Assembly: GCA_946122785.1 (NCBI GenBank)
Contig: CAMGYJ010000006.1
Coordinates: 51,914,066-51,978,065 of the forward strand
DNA from: Linum tenue
Lineage: Eukaryota; Streptophyta; Magnoliopsida; Malpighiales; Linaceae
Direction: 5' to 3'
DNA: 64,000 nt
Below are positions 22,801 through 34,199 of the stretch, piece by piece. How positions within the stretch are numbered: position 1 is the first letter of the stretch; every line of letters begins with the position of its first letter. A program made the position numbers and the translations under genes. The notes beneath the pieces were generated by a model, which was not told where the DNA came from, searched no databases, and saw only the letters and a program-made list of their open reading frames with translations.

Positions 22801-23031
22801 CGACTACAAAAATCTGCACCTCAACTTCCTTCTCATGAGCCAAGAGTCGGAGAGTGCGATTGAGATTCTCGTCTAGTGGCGACAAAGGTGTCGGATTACT
22901 CCGGGTCGAACACCCTCCTGTACAGACTTCAAAGAAACATAACTTGTAAACACAAGCAAGATTCACACTCACAAAACAAAAATTAAGCGCTAGATTAACA
23001 CCAAACAATCTTTTCAAAATTATGGACTGAA

Positions 23032-23051
23032 GTTTCCCGGCAACAACGCCA
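23032..23051 (-). other. Primer-binding site, tRNA-Asp type
   Basis: Minus strand TGGCGTTGTTGCCGGGAAAC, complementary to the plant tRNA-Asp 3' end with a few changes, six bases from the LTR end at 23058. Confidence 0.8.
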
Positions 23052-23057
23052 AAAACT

Positions 23058-24470
23058 TGACTCGTCCCATATTCACAATAAAAATCCCGATTAAGGCCCA
23101 AGTATAAACCTTAACTAGGGGCAATATAGGGAAAGTATGTTTTAAAAGTTAAACCGGACCGATCCATGTACCCCTACTTCAATTGTTTGAAACATTATAT
23201 AGCAAATGGGTTTTCGTTAATAATATGGTTAATAGCTAAAGCGAATGGAAAAGTAAATGGTCTGAACACTAATTGAGAAGGCTTCACATGGGTGTTGCTC
23301 CCCCTAGCTAGTAATCATGATTTGTCATATCGAATCCAAATGTGTGGTAAAGGCGGTTGTAGACCGTAGGGAAGCGCAACAAGTGAACAAGCATCACTCT
23401 CTCGGTCACTAGGACAAGGGATTTCGAATCAAGCTACCAAGGTAGCTCTCTTAGCCAATCGACTAAGGGTTGCTTGGGCTTCTCCCTCGAACCGTAGTCT
23501 GGACGAACAAAACAAACTACCCAAGGTGCTAATACGTATTAAGAGGTTTTCCTTAATTCAACCTAAGTAGGTGACACAAGGAATTCCAACTGTTACAAGC
23601 CTCTTAGTAAGAAGGGGATTTCCCTCTACCTAGGTCAAAATGGCATAAGAGTTGGAAATGCAAAAACACAACACAACCTTCATGAAAATACCTCATAACT
23701 TGTATTAAAACACAACCACACACAAGTCATTCAATGCACACAAACATTCACATAATTATAGCTAGGGTTTACAAACACCCAAGTGAAAGAAATGACTACT
23801 CCATGCTAAGTAGAGGGAATACACAATAGAGAAGAGAGAAACCATCTTGATTAGGGGTGAGATAGCATAACTACCCCTGAAATGGGTTGGAAAAATGACA
23901 ACCCCTGTTAATTATAGGTTTTTAAGGTTATAAATTTGTGTTCCATTTACTATTATGTCTCAATTAAAAATACATATTAATTACTTTCTTTTTTCAGTGC
24001 AATGGTAGTTGTATCAGTGCAATGGTATTAGGTGCAATGGTCGTTCAAAAAAAGGAATTAAATTAATATGAGTTCAGTGTACAGGTTCAATGGTAGTTGT
24101 GTTAGTGTAATGGTAGTTCAAAATACGGAATGTAATTAATATGAGCTTTAATTTCCAAAGATTATTATATGCACCACAAATTTAATACATAAAATAAATA
24201 TAATTAATAGGGGGTTTCATTTTTACAACCCTTAAAGGGGTTAGCAAGCTAACCGACCCCTCTTGATTATGTTTTCCTTCTTCCTTGTGGTGTGGAGATC
24301 AACCTTGGCGGAAGAAATTCTCAAAACTTTGCTCTTGGATGAAACCCTAACTCTTCCTCTTCTCCTGTTCGTCACTTTCTCACTCTAGAAATATGAAGAA
24401 GAAGAAGTCTCTCTCACTAAGTTCTCTCTTTTTCTTTCAGCTTGGCCCTCCTTATATACCCAGATCGACG
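23058..24470 (-). repeat. Athila-type LTR, family A (copy A2), U3 truncated
   Basis: Homologous throughout to 7298-8310, including GCTAGGGTTTACAAACACCC, the block ending GGAAACCATC, and the TATATAAGGAGG box near 24450. Homology stops just upstream of the TATA box, so most of U3 is lost. A ~370-bp insertion (about 23860-24260, with direct repeats of CAATGGTAGTTGT) interrupts it. Confidence 0.75.
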
Positions 24471-24479
24471 GGCAGAGGA

Positions 24480-24932
24480 ACCAACATGACTTTCTGCAGA
24501 AACTGGAGGCTCATATTGGCACCAAGCTCAGGATGTTACTGTTAGAGCTCCTATTTCAATTATAGGTCACACAATCCCCCATCTTTTGGACCAAAGAACT
24601 TATCTAAAGGCAATAGTGCTTCAGAGTGAGAATGAGACTAGAGATATTCCCGCTCCTAAGCTTCAAGATGAGGTTCGATCTACTCTAGTGCAATGGAGAA
24701 CTATTTTGTTGAAAAGAAGAAGGAGGATGAGGTATCTGCTCCTAAACCAAAACCAACAGTGAAGGAGTATATACCCCAAATTCCTTTCCCCACTCGGATT
24801 CACAAGGATAGATTTGAGGCTGAATTAGCCAAGTTCACGACGATGCTGAAACAGGTGCACATCAACCTACCATTCGTTGTGGCTATCTTAAAGATTTCGA
24901 AGCATGCCAAATTCTTGAAGGATGATGTGTGA
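24480..24932 (+). pseudogene. Athila gag-protease linker fragment
   Basis: Plus-strand frame 24693-24932 contains EYIPQIPFPTRIHKDRFEAE, then KQVHINLPFVVAILKISKHAKFLKD. This matches the PFP(x)R...LHINIPF...MPxYAKFLK block that precedes the protease in Athila elements (compare 28930-29080). It ends abruptly at 24932, where unrelated sequence begins. Confidence 0.75.
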
Positions 24933-27098
24933 TTTGTAGATCGAAGTAATGAATCCTAGGGGATGCTTAGGGTCGTATTCCACGAGGTCATCTAATGCAT
25001 AACTACTCCCACCAACCATCTATGACACACACGAAAATCATAGAAGCATTTATGGTTTTTTCTCTTAATTAACAAGCATGCAAGAATAGTAAAGTTGTTA
25101 ATGTGTTTTTCGGTTTATAGATGCATAAAGTAAAGATATGTTATTGTAGAAGAGAGCAAACTCGAGAAATATCAGCCATTACCTAGTTAATGAAGAACAA
25201 GGAAGTTAGGATAGTACATGATTAGTTGTGGGCTTCTACGGACCATAATCGATGGTCTATAACATCAATGATATAACAATCAAGCATTGATACTACTCAA
25301 GGTATAGATGGTTGATCATTCTCTCTATACTCATGTAGCATAAATAGTGTATCATTAAAGGGTAATTTCTTATCAATCTCAGTAATAATAGCACAGTGCA
25401 TATAGTAGCATACTATAGAATCATAAGCATCTATGGTAAGGATGCGTTCATACTATATAAACCAAAATGACCATCACATAAGCATCGAAATATAAGCATC
25501 TATATATAAGCATTAGACATTGAAATTCACATATACAAACACAAGCATGAGATGAAATCATAACATGAATTCTTATAAAGATAAATGAGTTCACATCTTC
25601 ATATGATCAATTTCAAACCTGGTATAAAGAAGAGAATGAGGGTACCATGATCGATGATGATGACATCTCCTTAGTTACAGACTCTCCTATGAAAGCTAAA
25701 CTCTTACTCGAGTAGAGTGTATAAGTTTTTGTGTGTTTGTGCAACCTTACTAAGCTATTGAGTCATGCCCTCGATTTATAGGGGATGAACCCGGCTAAGT
25801 AAACTTCCCGAACATTAGGGTTTAGAGGCGGTAGGGCGGTGGTTGGAACCGTCGCTCTTTTTCTTTGGGGGCTGGGTTCCTTGGACCTTGGATAATCTAC
25901 CCTTGCAATTGGACGCCACTTGATGAAGCCTCCTCCTGTGGCAGTTGGAGCAGATGATGGGCCACTGCTGGTTTTTTCGTTAGCTTGGATCGAGTCGTCT
26001 TTCTATGGGGTTCTCTTGAGATTATTAAGCTACTTTTAGTTGACTTCTCTGTCATTGGAACTCATCTTTCTCATGAGATCTCCATATTCTTCTCTTTATA
26101 GCTCCTTTGATCCTCCAAACTTCTTCAACGCTTGTTCTAATATTCCTTAGGTTACTTTGTACCTTCAAAACCATAAAAAAAACATACCTAGAATACATCA
26201 AAGAATACAAAACATAACGTGCCCTCGTTATGAAGAAGCGTCATCGTCCCCTTTCTTCTTGTGTTGACCCATCCAGCTAGGAAATCGACGCATTTTCCAG
26301 CTCAAAAGAAACCAAGTTAACATAGATAATAAGGGATAACCCCGCACTTTAATAGCGTGGTTTCCTTTATATGCTAACCATATAACTTCTCAAGTAGGTA
26401 TTATCAATACAGTACTCCATATAATTCATCTTATCATTGAAGCTCATGTAAAGATGGGAAGTATTCTTGTTCAAAACGTAGAAGTAGTATGAAGTACGTA
26501 TCTTGAAAATTTGAAAACTTTTAAAGCTCCAAGTTATAAGATTAGGCAAAGGTCAATCAATAGGTTTGCACGAGTAAAATGGCATGGTATTCGATCCAAC
26601 TTAGTAGTGAAACTAAAACTAACAATTTCATACACCTATTGCAATTGTGAGATTTTGAAACTTCTACCAAAAATTTGCAAAATGTAGCATAACTTAACAT
26701 TAAAGCTCAATTTTGGAAGACACTATGTTAGACTTTCGGAAATTTTGACATGACCTTTGCTAAAAGTCATTAATCCATTTAAGCATATATACATTTAATT
26801 TCATCATAAGTACCATACAATCCCATTTCTAAACATATAAGTATTCACCACACATTTAGAAACATCACTTGTGCCTAGCATAGGCTGAAAATTATCAAGA
26901 GGCTCTCATACCAATCTCAATGAACTTTAAACTTTAAAATCCTCAATCGAAGTCTTAATTTCATGATTCAAGCTCCTAAATTCATCTACGGATCATCGGT
27001 ACTTTCTTGGATTGAAAAAAGTTGCATAAAATTCACAGAAAAGTTGAAAATGAAGAGAGAGTGATGACAATATAGGGGCGAGTGCTTGTACTAGGGAG
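24933..27098. other. No gene seen; first half looks like a decayed LTR
   Basis: 24933-25860 has LTR-like traits on the minus strand: it begins TGTGATTTG, includes GGGTCGTATTCCACGAGG (a phrase common near Athila LTR ends), and has a CTATAAATCGAGGGCATGACT TATA region near 25778. 25860-27098 is AT-rich with no recognisable frame longer than 60 codons or transposon end. Confidence 0.4.
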
Positions 27099-27106
27099 AA
27101 GAAGGG

Positions 27107-27696
27107 CAGGGATGGAGCCATCACATACCAAGGCCCCCCTAACATTCTACATATTGGTATTTTCACTAGATTGAAACATCTAAATTACTTGAACTGTAGT
27201 GGTTCAGATGACAGTTCTTACTCTCTTTGTTTTGAGTTGAGGTTCGATCCCCTCTATCTCCTTTATTTTTAGTCTCTCTCCTTTATTTTTAGTCTCTTTG
27301 AATATTTGGATACATATTTTGCATATATGTTATATTATAAAAGAAAATTATCGTCCATATTTTGTTCTTCTAATTGTTATGTGCAAGTTTGTGTATTTGT
27401 TAAGAAAATGGGTAATGTAATATAAGTTAATTTACTAATTGAAATTAATTTATTTGTTTTGAGAGAGATATATTATGGAAAAGTTTAAATATTTCTCATA
27501 ATGTCAAATTCTCAAATAAATTTTGCATATATGTTACATTATAAAAGAAAATTATTGTCCATATTTTTCAGTATATCACAAATCTATGAGTACCTCCTCA
27601 ATTATATTGTATAATTAGAAGAATGATTTATTAATTGAATTATGTCGTTTAAAAAAAATTTGGCCCCTCCTACTTCAAAACATGGCTCCGCCCCTG
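27107..27696. mobile_element. hAT-type miniature element, 590 bp
   Basis: Left end CAGGGATGGAGCCA; complement of right end CAGGGGCGGAGCCATG. Flanks AAGAAGGG (27099-27106) and GAGAAGGG (27697-27704) match 7 of 8, as expected of an 8-bp hAT target duplication. CAGGGGCGGAGCC is a common plant hAT terminus. It has an internal 214-bp-spaced direct repeat (27317-27363 and 27531-27570) and no transposase. Confidence 0.8.
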
Positions 27697-27704
27697 GAGA
27701 AGGG

Positions 27705-28440
27705 AGAGGCTTTTTTGCTTAAGAGAGAGAAGGGGAAGTTAAAAATGACGGTTGTGCGGGTGGTTTGGCCGAAAAGACTTTTTAGTGGTGGGAGAGTGGC
27801 AGTGGTGGCCACCATGGCTTCCCTTTGTGTTCTACATTGGGTTCCAGCATTCTCGCGTTGGAACACGTATCTGGATAGTATGAACGTTGGTTTCGTACTA
27901 TTTTTCACATCTTTAAGTCCTCCATTACTTTTCTTCACATCTTTAAGTCCTCCATTCTAGTCTTAAGATTGAAATTTTCTCCAATTGTAACACCTATCCA
28001 AAGGATACAATAGTTTCCTCCAATGAGTAACTCAAAATTTCAAGCCAAATACAATCTTTGTAATCCCAAGGGGTTTTATTGATTAAGATCTCCTTATCTT
28101 TGATCTTATCGTCTTCTTCCATGAAAATCTCCAGCTTCTCTTTTAGATCCCCCATCGAAATCATCTTCGTCAATATTGGCATTGCCACTTCTACTCCAAA
28201 AGCTTCTATCAAATTTCTGAAGATGGATGGATACTCAGCTTCCTTTTCTCTTCTTCCTTTTTCATGCTCGGGAAAATTTTGGCTGCTCCCATCCTTGTCG
28301 ATATGACTTTGACTTCCTCCTTTTTTTGGATTGTTTTATGTTTTGCTCGGGAGGTACTTTGAGGCTTTTGAGATTGGCCATAGATGACGAATGCAAGTTG
28401 TCTTTTGATATTCTTGTAGATCGTTTGCACTCCAAAGCTC
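27705..28440. other. Unassigned region with short minus-strand frames
   Basis: Two overlapping minus-strand frames (28466-28209 and 28212-27994) are Lys/Glu-rich with segments such as FVIYGQSQKPQSTSRAK and GDLKEKLEIFMEEDDK. I recognise no family. They could be remnants of one gene separated by a frameshift, but there is no supporting motif. Confidence 0.25.
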
Positions 28441-28773
28441 AAGCTTCCAACAATCATACCAGGCACAAGGTGTCCTAGAGTTTCAACAACAACAACAACA
28501 ACAACAACCCGACAAGCTATCCAAACTTGAAGACCAAGTGAACACCTTTGTGAGCAAGAGTGCTCAAAAGTTCAAGAAGATTGAGCAATTTATGGATGTG
28601 GCGACTACCAAGTTTACCTCGGTTGAGGCGGGAGTCCAAAGCCATCAAGCGAGCCTCCAAAGTTTGGAGGTGCAAATCGGCAATCTTTCCAGGATCCTCA
28701 CCGAGAGACCCAAGGGAGCCCTACCTTCCAAAACCATGGTGAACCCCAAGGATCATGCCGGGGTGCAATTCAA

Positions 28774-29928
28774 GTGGGAAGTGGAAAGGTGACTCCGGGA
28801 GTTGTCGCTCAAGAAGTGAGGGAGAAGGAAGGTTACAACCCGAAGGATGGAGAGGAAGAGCCCCCGAGGGGAGGGAAAAAAGTGGCAAGGAAGGCATTGC
28901 CGACACCACCTCCGCTGGTTGAGTACAAGCCACCCCTTCCTTTCCCCATGAGGATGTACAAGGAGAAGTTGGAAAAAGAGTGTGGAGGTTTTATGGAAAT
29001 GCTCTGCAACCTCCACCTCAATATCCCTTTCCTTGAAGCCATGGCTCAAATGCCGAGGTATGCAAAGTACCTCAAAGGATTCCTCACCAAGAAACCAAAG
29101 TTTGAAGTCCTCGCCAACGTGACCCTTGGCGAGGAGTGTTCGGCTTTCCTCCTCAACCGCTTGCCCAAAAAGCGGTCTGACCCAAGTAGCTTTACTATCC
29201 CTCTTGGTATTGGTAACCATCATATAGAAAATACCTTGGCGGATCTAGGAGCTAGTGTTAATGTGATGCCTTATAAGCTTTTCAAAAAGTTAGAAGTGGG
29301 TGAACTTAAGACCACTAAAATTAGCATCACTTTAGCCCACCGTTTGATCATTAGCCCGAGAGACATTGTGGAGGACATGTTGGTGCGAGTGGGAAAATTT
29401 TGCTATCCGACTGATTTCGTGATTCTCTACATAAGTGAGGACTCGGATATGCCACTCATACTCGGTCGTCCCTTCCTCACCACCGCCAAGGCATTGATAG
29501 ATGTTAATGAAGGGACCTTAATTATGAGGGATGGTGAGGATAGAATCACTCTTGAAATTGACCCTAAGGCTAGAAGTGAGGAAGTGAAGGAATTGGTTTT
29601 GAATGATGTGAATGTGAGTGGAGGAGAGCTTCTCAAGGCGAACCCCACTATTACTTGTGTCGCTTGTGGTGATGTTGAGTAGGAAGTCAATGAGGGTGCT
29701 ATGCCCAAGAAAAAGAAGAAGAATGCTTGGAGGCAAAAGATGAAACAAGCTTTGACCCGAAGGAAGGAGAAGGCCAAAGCTAAGTTGGTCATCCAAGAGG
29801 GCCACCTAATGGAGCATAAGTTGGCAGGCTACATCCCTCGCCCCGACAACATGGTGGATCCACTCTCGGTGGCATCATGTTCCAAAGCACGATATATCCG
29901 CAACGTCAAGCTAGTGACCTTAACTTAG
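28774..29928 (+). pseudogene. Athila gag-protease region, 302-codon open frame then stop and continuation
   Basis: The frame 28774-29682 carries YKPPLPFPMRMYKEKLEKE, then LHLNIPFLEAMAQMPRYAKY, KKPKFEVLANVTLGEECSAF and the retropepsin core: NTLADLGASVNVMPYKLFKK (active site D-L-G-A in place of D-S-G), IVEDMLVRVGKFCYP and DSDMPLILGRPFLTTAKALI. These blocks are diagnostic of Athila/Tat gag-protease. A TAG at 29680 ends the frame, after which the same frame runs to 29928 (lysine-rich). An upstream gag piece at 28538-28792 (KKIEQFMDVATTKF, then GNLSRILTERPKGALPSKT) is in another frame, so a frameshift separates them. Confidence 0.85.
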
Positions 29929-30129
29929 CGGTTGTTGGGAGGCAACCCAACGGAGGTTTGTTTTATTTTTCTTGTTTTCGTATTTATGTTGAGTGAAGAG
30001 TTCAAGTGGTCAAGTGGTATCCCTGTGCCAAGTTTTATAGTTTTGCAGTTTAAGGTTGTGTTGTGACTGTTAGGAGGCACGGTGGAGAAGGTCGAGTCAA
30101 AATTTTCTCAGAAGTACCCTATTTTCACT

Positions 30130-30330
30130 CGAGTTCATGGGCGGATTTGAGTGTTCACGGTCTTACAAGACCATGAACAAGCCAACGCGTTCGTGAACCA
30201 GGCACTTCTGCATGTGAACCACCTGTCGACCAACCCCAGTTCACGGTCTTTAAGACCGTGAACAAGCCAACGCGTACGTGAACGCGGTGCTTCGCCTATA
30301 AAAAGGGGCGTGAACGACGACTCTTCACTT
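30130..30330 (+). promoter_or_regulatory. Internal promoter-like segment of the Athila derivative
   Basis: GTTCACGGTCTTACAAGACC (about 30151) and GTTCACGGTCTTTAAGACCG (about 30239) are short palindromic words. CCTATAAAAAGG follows at about 30295. This layout copies the U3/TATA layout of the family A LTRs although it lies inside the element, upstream of the ORF1-like coding region. Confidence 0.45.
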
Positions 30331-31036
30331 CACGACCCAAAACTCGTCGGAAAATTCGAATTCTCTCCAGAAAACCGCGAAAATCCTACGGTTTTTCATT
30401 TTTTCACCCATTTTCAGCGAGCAAAACCCAAAACCAACTTCATACCCATTCTCCCCACATCAAAACCGGCATGTGCTGCAATTTTGGGGAGATTTGGGGC
30501 AAGTTTTTTCCGACAAGGTTGCCGGTGGCGAGTCTACGAATCGCTTCCAACGAAGCTCCAGCGACCACTCTCCGGTCTGTTTTTCAGCCAATTTTTTGCC
30601 TTCCTCGCCCGCACCTCACTTCCTCCTACGTCTTACTTGAGTCTCCAGGTTGGTTTTTCCGCTCTACCTTGTTTAATTTTGGAGAATCGGATTAGGTAGT
30701 GAAGTGAGGATAATTTGTAGTGCCTTGAATATTGAACCTAGAATTAGGGCGAGGAATTAGGAGAATTAGGTTGATTGAATGTTGAAATGTTGTTGCATGA
30801 GCATTAGTTGAGCCTTGGTGGGCATTTGGTGATTTGAATTGCTTTTATTTGTGATTTTGCCCACCAAGTGCTAGTTATTGAATGGAAATTGGGGGATGTA
30901 TTTGAATGGTGGTTGATAACCACCGTGGCATGGGTTGGGGTTCGAATCCTTTTTGTTGATGAACCTTGAAAAACCCGCAACCATGCCACAGTGGGTTGAG
31001 CTTAAATGTCTGAAATCTATGGTGGAAATAAGTGTG

Positions 31037-31058
31037 TGGGGGGGGGGGGGGGGGGGGA
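31037..31058 (+). repeat. Poly-G tract, about 22 bases
   Basis: GTGTGTG is followed by about 22 consecutive G, 19 bases upstream of the ORF1-like start codon. Runs this long can form G-quadruplexes and are error-prone in sequencing, so the length is uncertain. Confidence 0.85.
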
Positions 31059-31076
31059 ATTTCTAATTTTTGCAAG

Positions 31077-31905
31077 ATGCTTAACGAGGAGCATGAGTTC
31101 ATCAGTTACCTGGTGAACCATCCGCGGTTTGGGGACAAGTTCGCCTACCAGAAGGACAGACCGATCAGGCCACACTGGCGGCTGGACCTGCACATGTTCA
31201 GGTGCCGAGCTGCAATGTCGGGGGTCGTCTATCACCCCCAGTGGCGCCGAATGCTCACACTGGATGAGCAGATCTACCACAAGCTGTGCGTGGAGTTCTA
31301 CTCCACGTTCGCCCATGTGCTCCCGAGCGGCAAGAGGAGCCGCCCATACGTGGAGTTCATGCTAGGAGGTAGCCTCGAGTGCTAACCTATGACGCCTTCG
31401 CCCATGCCATGAGGCTTGACCCGACACATATGATGATGACAGAGCGGCAGTACACCGCCGATTTTCACTATCAGGCCTCATTTCGGGCCCTCTGTCGCCC
31501 CGAGCACGAGACCGAGGAGTACGAGGCAAGCCGACCAATGTGGTGAAGCTGAGGACCCCATGGATGATCCTCCACACTCTGCTCACCCGTTCGGTCGTCC
31601 CTAGCCTACAGTCGGGACATTTGATGACCAACAGGGGGCTTATGGCTCTCTTCTCCATGAGGCATCCTGCGGAGCCAATCCATCTGGGATCCCTGATAGC
31701 CACCTTTTTCACCCGGTGTCTAGGGTGGAACAGGGTGGATACCATGCATATGGGGGGCATCATCACGAGGATTTCCCACCACTTCGGAGTGGATGTGGAG
31801 CGATGCTCCATCATCGGGAGGACCGAGCCCTTCACAGTGGCCACACTGTGCAACCAGCAGTTGGTACTTCAGAAGAGGGGCATTGAGTACCTCAACGGGC
31901 TCTGA
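31077..31905 (+). pseudogene. Athila ORF1-like protein, frameshifted twice
   Basis: Starts MLNEEHEFISYLVNHPRFGD and runs through FRCRAAMSGVVYHPQWRRML, DEQIYHKLCVEFYSTF and VEFMLGG. One extra base near 31373 shifts into VLTYDAFAHAMRLDPTHM, then a second shift leads to LRTPWMILHTLLTRSV (31540 on), MTNRGLMALFSMRH, GSLIATFF and MGGIITRISHHFGVD, ending with RGIEYLNGL. The order matches the Athila ORF1/envelope-position protein of plant retrotransposons, whose function is not established. An acceptor-like TTTTTGCAAG directly precedes the start, so expression by splicing is possible. Confidence 0.75.
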
Positions 31906-31917
31906 CCTTCAGGAGCC

Positions 31918-32178
31918 ATGAATCTAGCAGTTGTCCCGGCTCCAGTGGAGCAAGATGCAGGGGTTCCACCCCCAGAGCAGCCACCTACTCGAGCACCCGG
32001 TCGCCACCGGCGCCCAGCGATCCAGCGCCCCATACCACCACCACCAGCAACTTCAGCACCCAGGCCAGCAGGTGATACCCTCGTCCAGAGGATGGATGGC
32101 CTTGAGACCCAGTTTGGGGGAGGGACTTCCCGCCTCGACCGTCAGACAGACCTCCTTGAGCAGATGGGTAGACGCTAG
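31918..32178 (+). pseudogene. Pro-rich C-terminal tail of the Athila ORF1-like region
   Basis: Begins MNLAVVPAPVEQDAGVPPPE, continues with a run of prolines (PIPPPPATSAPRPAG) and a short TLVQRMDGLETQFGG segment of coiled-coil character. The same tail, more decayed, is at about 45600-45770. Function unknown. Confidence 0.5.
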
Positions 32179-33089
32179 GGTCTCATTCCCGATAATGAGA
32201 CGATAGGGCCTTCGACCCAGTGAGGTAGCCGACGAGGGAGATATGTGGCAGAGCTGATTCCTTTCGCCCCACTACTCCACTTGGAACTCTGAACTCTTTT
32301 GTTTTATTTTCTTTCGTTATGTGTGTGTGTGACCATAAACTACTACTACTACTATCGTATTGTGTTGTGTTGTTTAACGACCTCGCCTTGAGCGAGTCGT
32401 ATTATGTTTGTATGTGTGTGTTTTTGTCTTTTCCTTGAAGCTCCAAATCTCCTACCCCGTAAACAATTCCAACTTTCACTCACCAAGCAAAGCGGTAACG
32501 TCGTTCTACCCATGTGATCGAGTATGTCCTATGATGATAATTGAGAGGTGCACTAGGATAGTGCAAAGGTTTAGTTCTCATGTGTGCAAAAATGATTGGA
32601 TGTTTTGACTCGAATACTTGTTGATTACAATTGCCATGCATGTTGCTTTGTGAATTGGAATAGATGGTTGGGTGACTAGGTAGCCATGTGAGCTTTGAGC
32701 CGATCGTTTTCTTCTTGCGTGCTTAGATCCTTCTTACCATGGCAAGTAACATCACAGTTGTCACTAGTGACTATGATGGAGGCATAGGATTAGTCCACGC
32801 CCTAATGTTGATTGTCCCGAAATGAATTATCCACTAGTCAACCCATTTGAGCCTTGTGAATTTGGGGGTCGTTCTCATGATAGGAGTGTTTTGCTTGTGA
32901 GCTTAATGGTGTTAATAGAACGACCCCCCCTCCTTTCTTCGTGTCTATACCTGTGTTGTCGTTGTGTCCCGGAGCTCTCGCTTTTGAGCTCCATTGAAGT
33001 TATACATAGGAGGATTGTGTGCGATTCTTGCTAGTATCGAAAATGTTTAACTCTCTAGTGTTGGAGTGAGTTCTTGCAATAACTTCCAC

Positions 33090-34199
33090 ATGAAAGCACA
33101 AAATTGTGCGAATAGAAATATACTATCCAAACAATTGAGTTAATCTATCTTTGGGACACTATGATGTGCCGATCTCTTGTAAATTGCAACATTGATAGAT
33201 GAGATACGTCAACCATTATCAATGTACCCATTTTGTTCTCACTATAGTGACAATTCTCAATGAAGGTATTCTGCCATCATCATCTCACCTATCGACACTA
33301 TATTGTCGTGGTCGGTACGGCTATTGTGGCTCCATCCCCACATAGTCTGATGCCCCCACCAAGATTTTTTCTTATATAATTATCATCATGATAATAATAT
33401 GTATCACCCACATTAAAGTCTTGTCATCTTGGTGTTATCATCATGATTGGTTCCACCCCGACCTTCATAAATTCCATTATCACTGCCGACATAAATGCAT
33501 GTGGGGAGCAAAAGTAATCTTAGTAGAACTATCAGACAATGAGAATTCTAGCAAAATGATAACGAGAATGATGGAAAGTCAAATGAAATATGGAGTATAA
33601 TGTCAGAGATCTAATGAGAATCGTATATAGCTAGAAGTCATATCAAGGTTTATTTGATTGCAAGATTGGTACATGTGCTCAAGGCATGAACAGAATTTGT
33701 TCATTCTCTCCATTCTTGAACAATATTGTTTCATTATCTCCATTCAAATGGACCACATCTGATCTAATATTAGTTCAGATCCCCTCCACTTAACGAGCTA
33801 CGATTGGTTCGTTCCTTACATACGTGACCCACAATTGGTTGATCACCAACTGTATAATGAACCAACATTGGTTCACAAACTCTATGCATGAGCCGTTATC
33901 GGCTCAACTCCACCTTCTAAATTCCATAAGCCAAAAATGGTTTGATCTTTTATATACATGTCTCAAAATTCAAGATTGGTTTTGTCAATAATAGCTCCAA
34001 ACTCATGAACCATGATTGGTACATAATTTTTTTATATGTTGAAATACACGAATCACAATTGGATTGTTCTCTTGCCAAGGGTTCCTGAGAGCCCAATAAA
34101 AAATGTGATTGTCGCTACAAAATCTCCTTCGTTCAATGTTTACGACGACAAGGGGGCAAATGATGGACCACAAATTAAAAGTTTTAATTTGACAAAAGT
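33090..34199. other. No gene seen
   Basis: Moderately AT-rich unique-looking sequence with no reading frame over 75 codons. Between 33780 and 34060 the word ATTGGTT recurs about eight times, possibly an old tandem array. Confidence 0.5.

Larger units (their letters stand above)
28440..33090 (+). mobile_element. Athila derivative lacking reverse transcriptase and integrase
   Basis: In order: gag C terminus (28480-28792), linker plus aspartic protease (28774-29928), spacer with GTTGGGAGGCAACCC (29935), promoter-like segment (30130-30320), Athila ORF1-like coding (31077-31905), Pro-rich tail (31918-32178) and 3' untranslated region to about 33090. No RT, RNase H or integrase motif occurs between the protease and the spacer. 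The last ~1 kb (32030-33090) is duplicated at 45600-46760, so the 3' part is a repeat family. No LTR is visible at either end of this copy. Confidence 0.75.
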
